DNA of 64,000 bases from Amycolatopsis lexingtonensis (lineage in GTDB: Bacteria > Actinomycetota > Actinomycetes > Mycobacteriales > Pseudonocardiaceae): the NCBI RefSeq assembly GCF_014873755.1, contig NZ_JADBEG010000001.1, positions 2,916,501 through 2,980,500 on the forward strand. Reading direction: 5' to 3'. The notes beneath the pieces were generated by a model. It did no database searches. It saw nothing but the letters and a program-made list of their open reading frames with translations, and was not told where the DNA came from. Numbering within the stretch: the first letter of the stretch is position 1; every line of letters starts with the position of its first letter. Positions 8,695-16,498 of the stretch are shown here, in pieces. The translations under genes and the position numbers were made by a program.

Positions 8695-9602
8695 GCACCA
8701 CCGAACGCGCCGCCCCGCCGATCCCCGACCACGTCGGGATCTGGGGCGAGCTGGGCGAACTCGAGCACACCCTGCGCTACCTCGACGTGCCGCTGGACGG
8801 GCAGCCGGTGCGCACCCGCGTCCTGCAAGCCGGCGCCGGGCCGGACCTGGTCCTGCTGCACGGCACCGGCGGCCACCTCGAGGCCTACGCCCGCGACCTG
8901 GCCGGGCTGGCGCGCGACTTCCGCGTCACGGTCTACGACATGGTCGGCCACGGCTGGTCGGACCTGCCGGACCGGCCGTACACCATCGACGTCCTCTCGG
9001 CGCACCTGGTGTCCCTTTTGGACACTCTCGGCATCGGGCGCGCGCACCTGTCCGGCGAGTCGCTCGGGGGCTGGGTGGTCGCGTGGACCGCCGCCCACCA
9101 CCCGGACCGCGTCGACCGGCTGGTGCTCAACACCCCCGGCAACATCGCCAACAAGCCCGAAGTGATGGCCAAGATGCGGGACAGCACGATGGCCGCGGTG
9201 CTCGACCCGAGCGACGAGACGGTCCGCCGCCGCGTCGAGTTCCTGTTCCACCACAAGGAGATGGTCACCGACGAGCTGGTGAACCTGCGCCGCCGGGTCT
9301 ACTCGCGGCCGGGGTTCGTGCGGGCCATCGGCAACACGCTCGTGCTGCAGGACCCCGCGGTGCGCAAGGATTTCGCGTGGGATCCGTCGTGGGTTTCGCG
9401 CGTCACCGCGCCGACGTTGCTGCTGTGGACCAGCCACGACCCCACCGGCGGGCTCGACGAGGCCGAGCTGCTGCTGGACTGGCTGCCGGACGCGCTGCTG
9501 CACGTCATCGACGACGCCGGCCACTGGCCGCAGTGGGAGAAGGTCGGCGAATTCCTCGACGTCCACCGCAGGTGGCTGCTGACCGGCGAGGACCCGTCCT
9601 GA
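8691..9602 (+). CDS. Alpha/beta hydrolase, MhpC/BphD-like C-C bond hydrolase
   Basis: 303 residues from the GTG at 8691. The oxyanion segment LVLLHGTGG, nucleophile elbow SGESLGGWV, acid region in LLLWTSHDPTGG and catalytic His in DDAGHWPQWEK follow the order of meta-cleavage product hydrolases, which hydrolyse 2-hydroxy-6-oxo-dienoates. Its immediate neighbour is an extradiol dioxygenase, the enzyme that would produce such a substrate. An alternative is a general esterase, but the gene pair argues for ring-cleavage chemistry. Confidence 0.87.
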   Translation: MSTTERAAPPIPDHVGIWGELGELEHTLRYLDVPLDGQPVRTRVLQAGAGPDLVLLHGTGGHLEAYARDLAGLARDFRVTVYDMVGHGWSDLPDRPYTIDVLSAHLVSLLDTLGIGRAHLSGESLGGWVVAWTAAHHPDRVDRLVLNTPGNIANKPEVMAKMRDSTMAAVLDPSDETVRRRVEFLFHHKEMVTDELVNLRRRVYSRPGFVRAIGNTLVLQDPAVRKDFAWDPSWVSRVTAPTLLLWTSHDPTGGLDEAELLLDWLPDALLHVIDDAGHWPQWEKVGEFLDVHRRWLLTGEDPS

Positions 9603-10531
9603 TGGCCGAGCTCATCGGGTTCGCCGGCATGTCCCACAGCCCGTTCGCGACCCTGCTGCCGCCCCCGCCCGAAGGCGGCCCGGGCGCGAAGTTCCTCGCC
9701 GACGCCGCCGTCGTGCGCCGCGCGGTGGCAGCGCTGGCGCCGGACGCGATCGTCGTCATCGGCCCGGACCACTTCCACGGCAACTTCTACGACGTGATGC
9801 CGCCGTTCGTCCTCGGCGTCGAGCACGCGGCCGGCTTCGGGGACTTCGGCAGCACCGAAGGCCCGTTGCCGATCGCGGGCCCGCTCGCCTGGTCCGTCCA
9901 CAACGGACTGACCGGCGCCGGGTTCGACGTGTCGCTGTCGTACTCGCTCACCGTGGACCACGGCATCGTCCAGACCTACGAGATGCTCACCGGCGGCACC
10001 ACGCTGCCGCTGGTGCCGCTGGTCGTCAACACCGCGGCGCCCCCGCTGCCCTCCCTCGACCGGTGTCTCGCGCTGGGCCGGGCGCTCGGCGAGGCGCTGC
10101 GCTCGGCCGAGTTCCCCGGCCGCGTCCTGGTGGCGGCGAGCGGCGGCCTGTCGCACTGGCTCCCGTCCAACGACCCCCGCGAGGTGGCGGGCGAACGCCG
10201 TGAGTCCCTCATCCACGGCCGCGCGGACATCCACGCGTTCGCGGCGGCCCGCGAACCCCGCGTCCGCGCCATGGCCGGCGACCCCACCGCGCGGGTGAAC
10301 ACGCAGTGGGACGCCTGGTTCCTCGACCGCCTGACCGCGGGCGACCCCGGGTCGGTGGCCGCGCTGGGCCACGAGCGGCTGGAAACCCTGGCCGGCAGCG
10401 GCGGCCACGAGGTCCGCTGCTGGCTGATCGGCCAGGCCGCGATCGCCGCGCCCCTGACGTGGACCAGCTACGAACCGGTCCCCGAGTGGATCACCGGAAT
10501 GGGCATCGGCACCACGTTCCCGGTCGGGTGA
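9602..10531 (+). CDS. Class III extradiol ring-cleavage dioxygenase (LigB/MhpB-like)
   Basis: 309 residues. Family landmarks are GMSHSPF (metal His near residue 12), IVVIGPDHFHGNFYDVMPPF with the second His, and LTVDHGIVQTYEML with the acid/base His. Class III enzymes use Fe(II) to open catechols next to the hydroxyls; MhpB acts on 2,3-dihydroxyphenylpropionate. The start overlaps the hydrolase stop by one base, and the gene ends 6 bases before a convergent gene. The substrate is unproved; the IclR regulator and partner hydrolase support an aromatic acid. Confidence 0.88.
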   Translation: MAELIGFAGMSHSPFATLLPPPPEGGPGAKFLADAAVVRRAVAALAPDAIVVIGPDHFHGNFYDVMPPFVLGVEHAAGFGDFGSTEGPLPIAGPLAWSVHNGLTGAGFDVSLSYSLTVDHGIVQTYEMLTGGTTLPLVPLVVNTAAPPLPSLDRCLALGRALGEALRSAEFPGRVLVAASGGLSHWLPSNDPREVAGERRESLIHGRADIHAFAAAREPRVRAMAGDPTARVNTQWDAWFLDRLTAGDPGSVAALGHERLETLAGSGGHEVRCWLIGQAAIAAPLTWTSYEPVPEWITGMGIGTTFPVG

Positions 10532-10537
10532 GCCCGG

Positions 10538-11410
10538 CTACCACCGGAAGGGCACGAGCGTGGGACCGCAGTGGTGGTACTCGTCCGCGTGCTCCGGTTC
10601 GGCGTGGTGCCCGAGGTGACCGCAGTACCAGAGCACGGCGTCGGCGCTCGTCATCGGCTCACCGGTCAGGTAGGCGGCGAGCCCGTCCCCCTGCGCGGTG
10701 CCCTGGTTCCCGCGGAGGTCTTCCCCGCCGCGGTAGCGCATGATCCAGATGTCCCGGTCGGAGAACGTGTCCGCGACGCCGTCGTCCGGGTCGGGCAGGA
10801 CGTGGTACCCCCGCTGGGAGTTCAGGTCCATGATCGCCCAGCTGCGTTTGGTCGGCGGGTTCTTGACGCGGCTGATCTCCCGGGTCTTCTGGTGCCAGCC
10901 CGGACCCCAGCCGAGGTTCGGCGTCGACGTGTTGTATTCGAACACGCTGTCCGTGCCGGCGCCGTCGATGTCGAAGTCCAGCCGCCAGTACGCGTGGTGG
11001 CGGTGGTCGGTGTTGCACTGGAGCCCGGCGCTGTAGAGGCGCGGGGTGATCCGGCCGTCGGCCCAGAACGTCCACCGCTCGGTCAGCTTGTAGGCCCCGA
11101 TGCGGTGGAACGCCTCGACGGCGATCCCCGGCAGCCCGGCGCTGACGACGGTGTAGGTCTTGACCTTCTTGGTCCCGGCCAGCGGCTGGGCGTTGTTGTA
11201 GGTGAGCGGATCCTTGTACGGCCCGCAGGCGTTGTGGTCGTACTGGACCCGCAGCGACGGCAGGCTGCCCTTGTAGAGCACCTGGTGGTCCCGGTAGAAC
11301 GCCTGCGTGATGGCAATCCCTTCGCAGGCAGGCGGGTCGGCCAGCGTGTAGGTGAACCGCCACAGCGCCGAACCCGGGCTCGGCCACGCGATGTACCCCG
11401 ACTCGCCCAT
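10538..11410 (-). CDS. Copper-amine-oxidase-like C-terminal domain protein with degenerate cofactor motif
   Basis: 290 residues from the ATG at 11410. I align it by eye to bacterial copper amine oxidases: VLYKGSLPSLRVQY matches the conserved YEGSL segment, TDHRHHAYWRLDFDIDG matches the HxH copper pair (H136, H138), and LWYCGHLGHHAEPEH matches the third copper-His region (H268). The cofactor tyrosine site, normally N-Y-D/E-Y, reads AYKL (Y107), and ~30 residues before the HxH are missing. Length is well under the ~400-residue catalytic domain. It may bind copper without making topaquinone. Translated right after the 224-residue partner (TGATG). Confidence 0.6.
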   Translation of the reverse strand: MGESGYIAWPSPGSALWRFTYTLADPPACEGIAITQAFYRDHQVLYKGSLPSLRVQYDHNACGPYKDPLTYNNAQPLAGTKKVKTYTVVSAGLPGIAVEAFHRIGAYKLTERWTFWADGRITPRLYSAGLQCNTDHRHHAYWRLDFDIDGAGTDSVFEYNTSTPNLGWGPGWHQKTREISRVKNPPTKRSWAIMDLNSQRGYHVLPDPDDGVADTFSDRDIWIMRYRGGEDLRGNQGTAQGDGLAAYLTGEPMTSADAVLWYCGHLGHHAEPEHADEYHHCGPTLVPFRW

Positions 11411-12084
11411 CAGTCTTCGCCTCCCGCGTTTCCGCAGCCACATTCGCGGTCGGCCCTGGCCACCTTGAGGACCTGCTCGGTGCTGAGGTCCACCCAGATC
11501 CGGTGGCGGGGCAGCCGCTGCCCGCACGCGCCGAACAGCACCTCGACGAGCCGGTGGTTCGCGGCCGCCTCGGGCAGCCCTTCCGGGGCGACCTGGATGG
11601 CCATGGCTTCCAGCTCGGCGAGCTCGGCCCGGTCGAGCCGGGCGTCGCCGCGGGCCAGCTCCACCGCTTTCTCGACCTCCGCGGTGGCGAGGGGCGGCTG
11701 CGTGACGGTTTCGGTGATCGCGACCAGCTCTTCACGCCGTCCGTCGAGCACGGCGTCGATCGCGCGATTGCCTTCGTAGTCGAAGGCGGTGACGACGAAA
11801 CTCCACGCTTCGTCGCCCTTGTCCCGGAACCGGCTGACGCCGATGAGCTGCCAACGAGCCCCCAGCCGTTCCCGCAGTTTGGGCTGCGACAGGGCCAGCT
11901 CGACCATCCGCTCGGCCAGCTCGGCGGTGAATTCGTCCTCGTCCCGCTGCGCTTCGAACGGCTCCGTTTCGTCCGGGAGTTCCCCGGTCCAGGGGGCCAG
12001 CCGCAGCCCGCCCAGGTGCGGCGGCAGCTCCGCCGAAGCGGCCAGCCTCGGCGGTGGCACCAGATAAACCTCGTTCTCGGGCAT
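11410..12084 (-). CDS. Partner of the amine-oxidase-like protein; possible N2/N3-type domains
   Basis: 224 residues, no signal peptide. The segments WSFVVTAFDYEGNRAIDAVL and HRIWVDLSTEQVLKVARADR resemble the small alpha/beta domains that precede the catalytic domain of copper amine oxidases (a strand-turn-strand reading V.DL.T..V). The C-terminus has two close cysteines (ECGCGN). The stop and the next start share one base, so the two proteins are coupled and may form a complex equivalent to a split enzyme. Family assignment rests on weak visual similarity. Confidence 0.5.
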   Translation of the reverse strand: MPENEVYLVPPPRLAASAELPPHLGGLRLAPWTGELPDETEPFEAQRDEDEFTAELAERMVELALSQPKLRERLGARWQLIGVSRFRDKGDEAWSFVVTAFDYEGNRAIDAVLDGRREELVAITETVTQPPLATAEVEKAVELARGDARLDRAELAELEAMAIQVAPEGLPEAAANHRLVEVLFGACGQRLPRHRIWVDLSTEQVLKVARADRECGCGNAGGED

Positions 12085-12267
12085 GACGGCCTCGACCTCC
12101 CGGATCTCGAACGCACTTGTCGTACGCCGGGCAAAGAGAGCCGGGACCCCGCGCTGGATACCCGCGGCGGGAGGTGAAGAAATGGCGGGAAATCGCTGTT
12201 CCGAGGCGGTCGGATCACGAATTCGTCAGAGGCTGCCGCTTTGTGGCGGGGACGACGGACGCCGCGG

Positions 12268-14091
12268 CTACACCGAAGCCGCGCGCTGCCTCCGGTGGGC
12301 GGCCATCCGGACCGGCGAATTGACCGCGCCATCACCGGCATAGCCGCCGATCCGTTGCACCACCTCGAAGAACACCCGGCCGCCCAGCACCACCGTGAAG
12401 AAGTGCAGCAGTTCGCCGTGGTCGTCGCGGTCGTAGAGCACCGACTCCTGCCGCAACGCCGCCAGCAGCGCTGGATCCGGCGCCAGGCGGGCGTCGAGGT
12501 CGTCGTAGTAGTTGCCCGGGATCTCGAGCAGCGGCGCTCCCCGCTCGCGCATCCGGCGGGCGCTCGCCAGCGCGTCCCCGGTGGTCAACGCGATGCGCTG
12601 GGGCTCGCGCACCCCCGGCGCCCAGTCGCCGCGGCGGAGCAGGGCCGATTCGAGGGCGATGCGGACGCGGCCGGACGGGTCGGCCACCGTCCGGCTGCGC
12701 ACCAGCCCGAACGGCGCCGCGAACTCCGTCACCGGCTCCGGCGCCAGGCCGAGCACCGCGCGGTAGAACAGCGCCGCCTCGTCGAAGTGGTCGAACGGCT
12801 GGGTGAGGGCCAGGTGGTCGACCCCGGTCACCCCGGCACTCTCGCCCACCGGCGACGTCTCCGTGAAGTCACCGAGCCAGCTGTCCGCGGTGTCCGCGCC
12901 GGTGCGGCAGAAGAAGACCGAGGTGCCGTCGGGCGCGGCGATCGCCGACAGGTCCGCTTCGTCCGCACGGTGGCCGCGGGGCAGGATCGGCGCGAGCAGC
13001 CTCTGCGCGCGCCGGGCCGACGCGACCGGGTCGGCGCTCTCGACGGCGACCGCGGCGACCGACGCGCCCTCGGGAGCGCCGGAGCCGTTCAGCAGGATCC
13101 GCGCGTCCCCCTGCCGCCACAACCGGACCGGCTTGGACCGGTGGTGGCCCGTCTCGGTGAAACCCAGTCCGGTCAACGCCTGCGCCAGCGCCGGCCCGGC
13201 CGCGTCGTCGACCGCCAGCTCGACGAACGCGTGCCCGGCCAGCGCCGGCGCGGGCGGCAGCTCGGCGGCCCCGAGCGTCTCCTGCAGGCCGAGCAGGGAC
13301 CGCATCGCGTCGACGGCCGCGGGTCCCGGGTCGGCCTGGCGGAAGACGTCGTTGAACACCTCGAGCGACAGCGGCCCGCGGTAGCCGGCCGCCAGCACGT
13401 GCCCGGTGAACGCCGTCAGGTCGAACGCACCCTGGCCCGGGAAGAGCCGGTGGTGCCTGCTCCACTGCAGGACGTCCATCTGCAGCCGCGGCGCGTCGGC
13501 CAGCTGCAGGAAGAACAGCTTCTCGCCGGGGATCGTGCGGATCGCGGCCGGGTCGCTGCCCCGCGACAGGATGTGGAAGCTGTCCAGGCACAGCCCGAGC
13601 GCGGGGTGGGCGGCGCGGCGCACGATGCGCCACGAGTGGTCGTAGGTGTTGACGAACCGGCCCCACGCCAGCGCTTCGTAGGCGATCCGGATCCCCCGCG
13701 CCGCCGCGCGCTCGGCCAGCAGGTGCAGCTGCTCGGCGGCGAGGTCGTCGTCGTCGACCGCGTCCGGCGACACCGACGAGCACACCAGCATCGTGTCCGC
13801 GCCGAGCTGGCCCATGACGTCGAACTTCAGCTCCGCGCGCCGGAGGTTGCGGGCCAGCACGTCCGGCGGCACCGCTTCGAAGTCGCGGAACGGCTGGTAC
13901 AGGTCGATCGTCAAGCCGAGTTCGGCGCAGTGTTCGCCGATCTCCTTGGGCGACCACGACGAGGCGACGAGGTCGTTTTCGAAGATCTCCACGCCGTCGA
14001 ACCCGGCGCGGGCGGCCGCGGTCAGCTTGTCTTCCAGGGTGCCGGACAGGCACACGGTGGCGATCGAACGGCGGGACTCAGTCGAGGGCAT
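12268..14091 (-). CDS. quiC: 3-dehydroshikimate dehydratase fused to a 4-hydroxyphenylpyruvate-dioxygenase-like domain
   Basis: 607 residues. Residues ~10-270 are a sugar-phosphate-isomerase-type TIM barrel (ATVCLSGTLEDKLTAAARAG, IAYEALAWGRFVNTYDHSW, GLCLDSFHILSRG, LSLEVFNDVFRQ). The rest carries two VOC modules (HAFVELAVDD; GVTGVDHLALTQPFDHFDEA; ending DHGELLHFFTVVLGGRVFFE) as in HPPD. This is the architecture of bacterial QuiC/QsuB-type 3-dehydroshikimate dehydratases, which give protocatechuate from quinate and shikimate. It overlaps the shikimate dehydrogenase gene by 14 bases, which supports the role. A true HPPD function for the C-terminus is unlikely. Confidence 0.88.
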   Translation of the reverse strand: MPSTESRRSIATVCLSGTLEDKLTAAARAGFDGVEIFENDLVASSWSPKEIGEHCAELGLTIDLYQPFRDFEAVPPDVLARNLRRAELKFDVMGQLGADTMLVCSSVSPDAVDDDDLAAEQLHLLAERAAARGIRIAYEALAWGRFVNTYDHSWRIVRRAAHPALGLCLDSFHILSRGSDPAAIRTIPGEKLFFLQLADAPRLQMDVLQWSRHHRLFPGQGAFDLTAFTGHVLAAGYRGPLSLEVFNDVFRQADPGPAAVDAMRSLLGLQETLGAAELPPAPALAGHAFVELAVDDAAGPALAQALTGLGFTETGHHRSKPVRLWRQGDARILLNGSGAPEGASVAAVAVESADPVASARRAQRLLAPILPRGHRADEADLSAIAAPDGTSVFFCRTGADTADSWLGDFTETSPVGESAGVTGVDHLALTQPFDHFDEAALFYRAVLGLAPEPVTEFAAPFGLVRSRTVADPSGRVRIALESALLRRGDWAPGVREPQRIALTTGDALASARRMRERGAPLLEIPGNYYDDLDARLAPDPALLAALRQESVLYDRDDHGELLHFFTVVLGGRVFFEVVQRIGGYAGDGAVNSPVRMAAHRRQRAASV

Positions 14092-15010
14092 CGGCGGGCT
14101 GCCTTTCCTGGGACGTCGTGAGCCGGGCGAAGTGATCCAGCATCCGCGCGGCGTCGGGTTCGGTGCCGGTGAACAGGCCGAGGGCGCCGGCGGCCTGGAA
14201 CACCGCCATCCGGCCGCCGTCGAGGACCCGCGCCCCGAGCGCGCGGGCGGTGCGGACCAGCTCGGTTTCGAGCGGGCGGTAGACCACCTCGGCGACCCAC
14301 AAGTCCGGGCGCAGCAGCCGCGCGGGCAGCGGCAGCCCCGGGTGGGCGGCCATGCCGGTCGGGGTGGCGTGCACGAGCCCGTCCGCGGCGCCCACCGCCG
14401 CGTCGAGGTCGGTTCCCGCCGAGGCGCGGCCGGCGCCGAACCGGGCGGCGAGGGCACCGGCCAGCTCCGCGGCCCGGCCGGCGTCGAGGTCGAAGATCCG
14501 GAGGCGGCCCGCGCCCGCGGTGAGCAGGCCGTACGCCACCGCGGCCCCGGCCCCGCCCGCACCGAGCACCAGCACGGAGTCCAGCTCCACACCGGGCAGC
14601 CCGGTCCGGAGCCCGCGCGCGAAGCCCGACCAGTCGGTGTTGTGCCCGATCGCGCGGCCGTCTTCGAACACGACGGTGTTGACCGCGGCCAGCGCGGCCG
14701 CGTCGGCCGACAGCTCGTCCAGGTGGTCGAGCACGACCTGCTTGCACGGGTGCGTGATGTTCAGCCCGCGGTACCCGGCGGCACGGGCCTCGGCCAGCAT
14801 CGGGCCGACGGCGGTGGCCGGGACGTCGTGGTCGTCGAGGTCGAACCGGGCGTAGACCAGCTCCAGCCCGAGCCTGCGGGCCTCGGTCTCGTGCAGCGGC
14901 GGGCTCAGCGACGGGCCGATGCCCGTGCCGATCAGGCCGGTGAGCACCGTGCCCGGCGTGGCCCGATCCGCGTACCCGCGGATCGCCTCGGCGGCTGATG
15001 ACAAGGTCAC
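14078..15010 (-). CDS. aroE: Shikimate/quinate dehydrogenase
   Basis: 310 residues, GTG start. The substrate site SLSPPLHE, catalytic-Lys region NITHPCK, NTDWSGF and the NADP/NAD Rossmann loop VLVLGAGGAGAAVAYGLL are all present. With the dehydratase and transporter around it, it most likely works catabolically, oxidising shikimate or quinate to the dehydro acids, rather than as the biosynthetic AroE. It is divergent from a TetR gene with repeated GTAC sites in the gap. Confidence 0.88.
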   Translation of the reverse strand: MTLSSAAEAIRGYADRATPGTVLTGLIGTGIGPSLSPPLHETEARRLGLELVYARFDLDDHDVPATAVGPMLAEARAAGYRGLNITHPCKQVVLDHLDELSADAAALAAVNTVVFEDGRAIGHNTDWSGFARGLRTGLPGVELDSVLVLGAGGAGAAVAYGLLTAGAGRLRIFDLDAGRAAELAGALAARFGAGRASAGTDLDAAVGAADGLVHATPTGMAAHPGLPLPARLLRPDLWVAEVVYRPLETELVRTARALGARVLDGGRMAVFQAAGALGLFTGTEPDAARMLDHFARLTTSQERQPADALD

Positions 15011-15025
15011 GCGCCCTCCCCTAAT

Positions 15026-15050
15026 GTACGAACTAGTACGTTATTTGTAC
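15026..15050. promoter_or_regulatory. Candidate TetR operator with three GTAC elements
   Basis: GTAC occurs at 15026, 15036 and 15047 (10- and 11-base steps, one helical turn) in an A/T-rich island between the divergent shikimate dehydrogenase (15010) and TetR (15097) starts. The regular phasing suggests cooperative dimers on one DNA face. Confidence 0.45.
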
Positions 15051-15096
15051 CACGGCCTAGAGTGGTCAGCACCAGCTGAAGCGAGGAAGGAAGTCC

Positions 15097-15759
15097 GTGG
15101 CAGCACCGACGTCGGGCGAAGTGGCGAACAGCGGACCCGGACGCGTCCGCGACGCCGACCGGACCCGCACCGAGATCCTGGACACCGCCGCCCGCGAGTT
15201 CGCCGAAAAGGGCTTCGACGGCGCCCGGGTGGACGAAATCGCCGCGAAGACCCGCACGACCAAGCGGATGATCTACTACTACTTCACGAACAAGGACCAG
15301 CTGTTCGTCGAGGTGCTCGAACGGGCCTACACCGTCATCCGCTCGCTCGAGCAGAACCTCGACGTCGACCACCTCGACCCCGCCGAGGCGATCCGGCAGC
15401 TCGCCGGGCTCACCTTCGACCACCACGAGTCCCACCCGGACTTCGTGCGGCTGGTCAGCATCGAGAACATCCACCGCGCCGAGCACATCGCCCGCTCGAC
15501 CGCACTGTCCAATCTGGCCAACCCGGCCCTCGACGTGCTGACCCGCATCCTCGCCCGCGGCCGCGAAACCGGGCAGTTCCGCGACGACGTCGACGCGCTC
15601 GACGTGCACATGGCCATCAGCGCGTTCTGTGTGTTCCGCACGGCGAACCGGCACACGTTCAACGCGATCTTCGGCCGCGACATGCTCGACCCGGCCTTCC
15701 GGGACCACCACCGGCGCATGGTCGCCGACATGCTCGTCAGCTACCTGACGACCCGCTGA
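15097..15759 (+). CDS. TetR family transcriptional regulator of the quinate/shikimate locus
   Basis: 220 residues; GTG at 15097 behind GAGGAAGG. N-terminal helix-turn-helix: ILDTAAREFAEKGFDGARVD, EIAAKTRTTKRMIYYYFTNKDQLF. The rest is an all-helical ligand domain. Position, facing the shikimate dehydrogenase and close to the transporter, makes it the likely repressor of the locus, released by a pathway intermediate. The 3' end overlaps the convergent MBL gene by 23 bases. Confidence 0.9.
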   Translation: MAAPTSGEVANSGPGRVRDADRTRTEILDTAAREFAEKGFDGARVDEIAAKTRTTKRMIYYYFTNKDQLFVEVLERAYTVIRSLEQNLDVDHLDPAEAIRQLAGLTFDHHESHPDFVRLVSIENIHRAEHIARSTALSNLANPALDVLTRILARGRETGQFRDDVDALDVHMAISAFCVFRTANRHTFNAIFGRDMLDPAFRDHHRRMVADMLVSYLTTR

Positions 15760-16498
15760 GCCGCACGATCCGGTCCGTCACCGGCGGGTACCGCGCCAGC
15801 ACCTCCGGGTCGTGCCCCGGCACCGCCAGGCCGGGGCCCGCCAGCTCCCGGATCCGGTCGAAAGCGCCGTACACCCCGGCCATCGAGTGCAGCAGCGGCG
15901 CCGGGCGGTCTTCCTCGAGGTTCTCGTGGAAGTGACTGGCGTCCGAGGCCAGCACCACCGGACCGGCGGCCGTCTCGACCCGGACGACCTGCATGCCGGC
16001 CGTGTGCCCGCCGACCAAGTGGACGCTCAGCCCCGGCACGACCTCGGCGTCCCCGTCGACCAGGTCGGCTCGCAGGTCTTCGAGCGCCACTTCGTCGAGC
16101 AGCCACCGCTCCCGCTCGATCCGCTTCGCCAACGGGCCGGTCCAATAGTCCACTTCGGACCGTTGGACGACGACTCTCGCCCCGGGGAACTCGCCCACCG
16201 TGCCGCAGTGGTCGTAGTGCAGGTGGGTGAGGACGACGTGGTCCACCGTCTCCGGGCCGACACCGAGTTCGGCGAGCAGCCGGACGGGCTCGACGTAGTC
16301 CAGCCCGTCGATTTCGCGCGCCCGCTCGGCCCGGATGCCGGCGTCGACGAGCACCGTGTGCTCCGGCGACACCGCCAGCCAGACGTAGTAGGCGGTCGGG
16401 TGGGGTTCCGCGGATTTCCCGTCGTAGCCCAGGAAGTGCTCACCCCGGAACCCCGTCCGCCGTCCGTAGCAGAGCGCGTAGACCTCGAACTCGTTCAT
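15737..16498 (-). CDS. MBL-fold metallo-hydrolase, AHL-lactonase-like family
   Basis: 253 residues. The zinc motif THLHYDHCG (HxHxDH), a further His in VGGHTAGMQVV, an Asp in LASDASHFHENLE and His in VPGHDPEV complete a two-metal site. Size and spacing fit the N-acyl-homoserine-lactonase-like branch. Co-transcription with the transporter (ATGA overlap at 16495-16498) suggests it opens a lactone or ester related to quinate rather than a signal molecule, but this is inference. Confidence 0.85.
   Translation of the reverse strand: MNEFEVYALCYGRRTGFRGEHFLGYDGKSAEPHPTAYYVWLAVSPEHTVLVDAGIRAERAREIDGLDYVEPVRLLAELGVGPETVDHVVLTHLHYDHCGTVGEFPGARVVVQRSEVDYWTGPLAKRIERERWLLDEVALEDLRADLVDGDAEVVPGLSVHLVGGHTAGMQVVRVETAAGPVVLASDASHFHENLEEDRPAPLLHSMAGVYGAFDRIRELAGPGLAVPGHDPEVLARYPPVTDRIVRLSGSSGS

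Noticed and set aside
12083..12343. A possible 86-codon plus-strand gene upstream of the amine-oxidase-like pair
   Set aside because: Overlaps the end of the dehydratase gene, has no ribosome site and no family resemblance.
15737..16498. Quorum-quenching AHL lactonase
   Set aside because: Family similarity alone; the gene is co-translated with an aromatic-acid-type transporter, so a catabolic lactone or ester is more likely.
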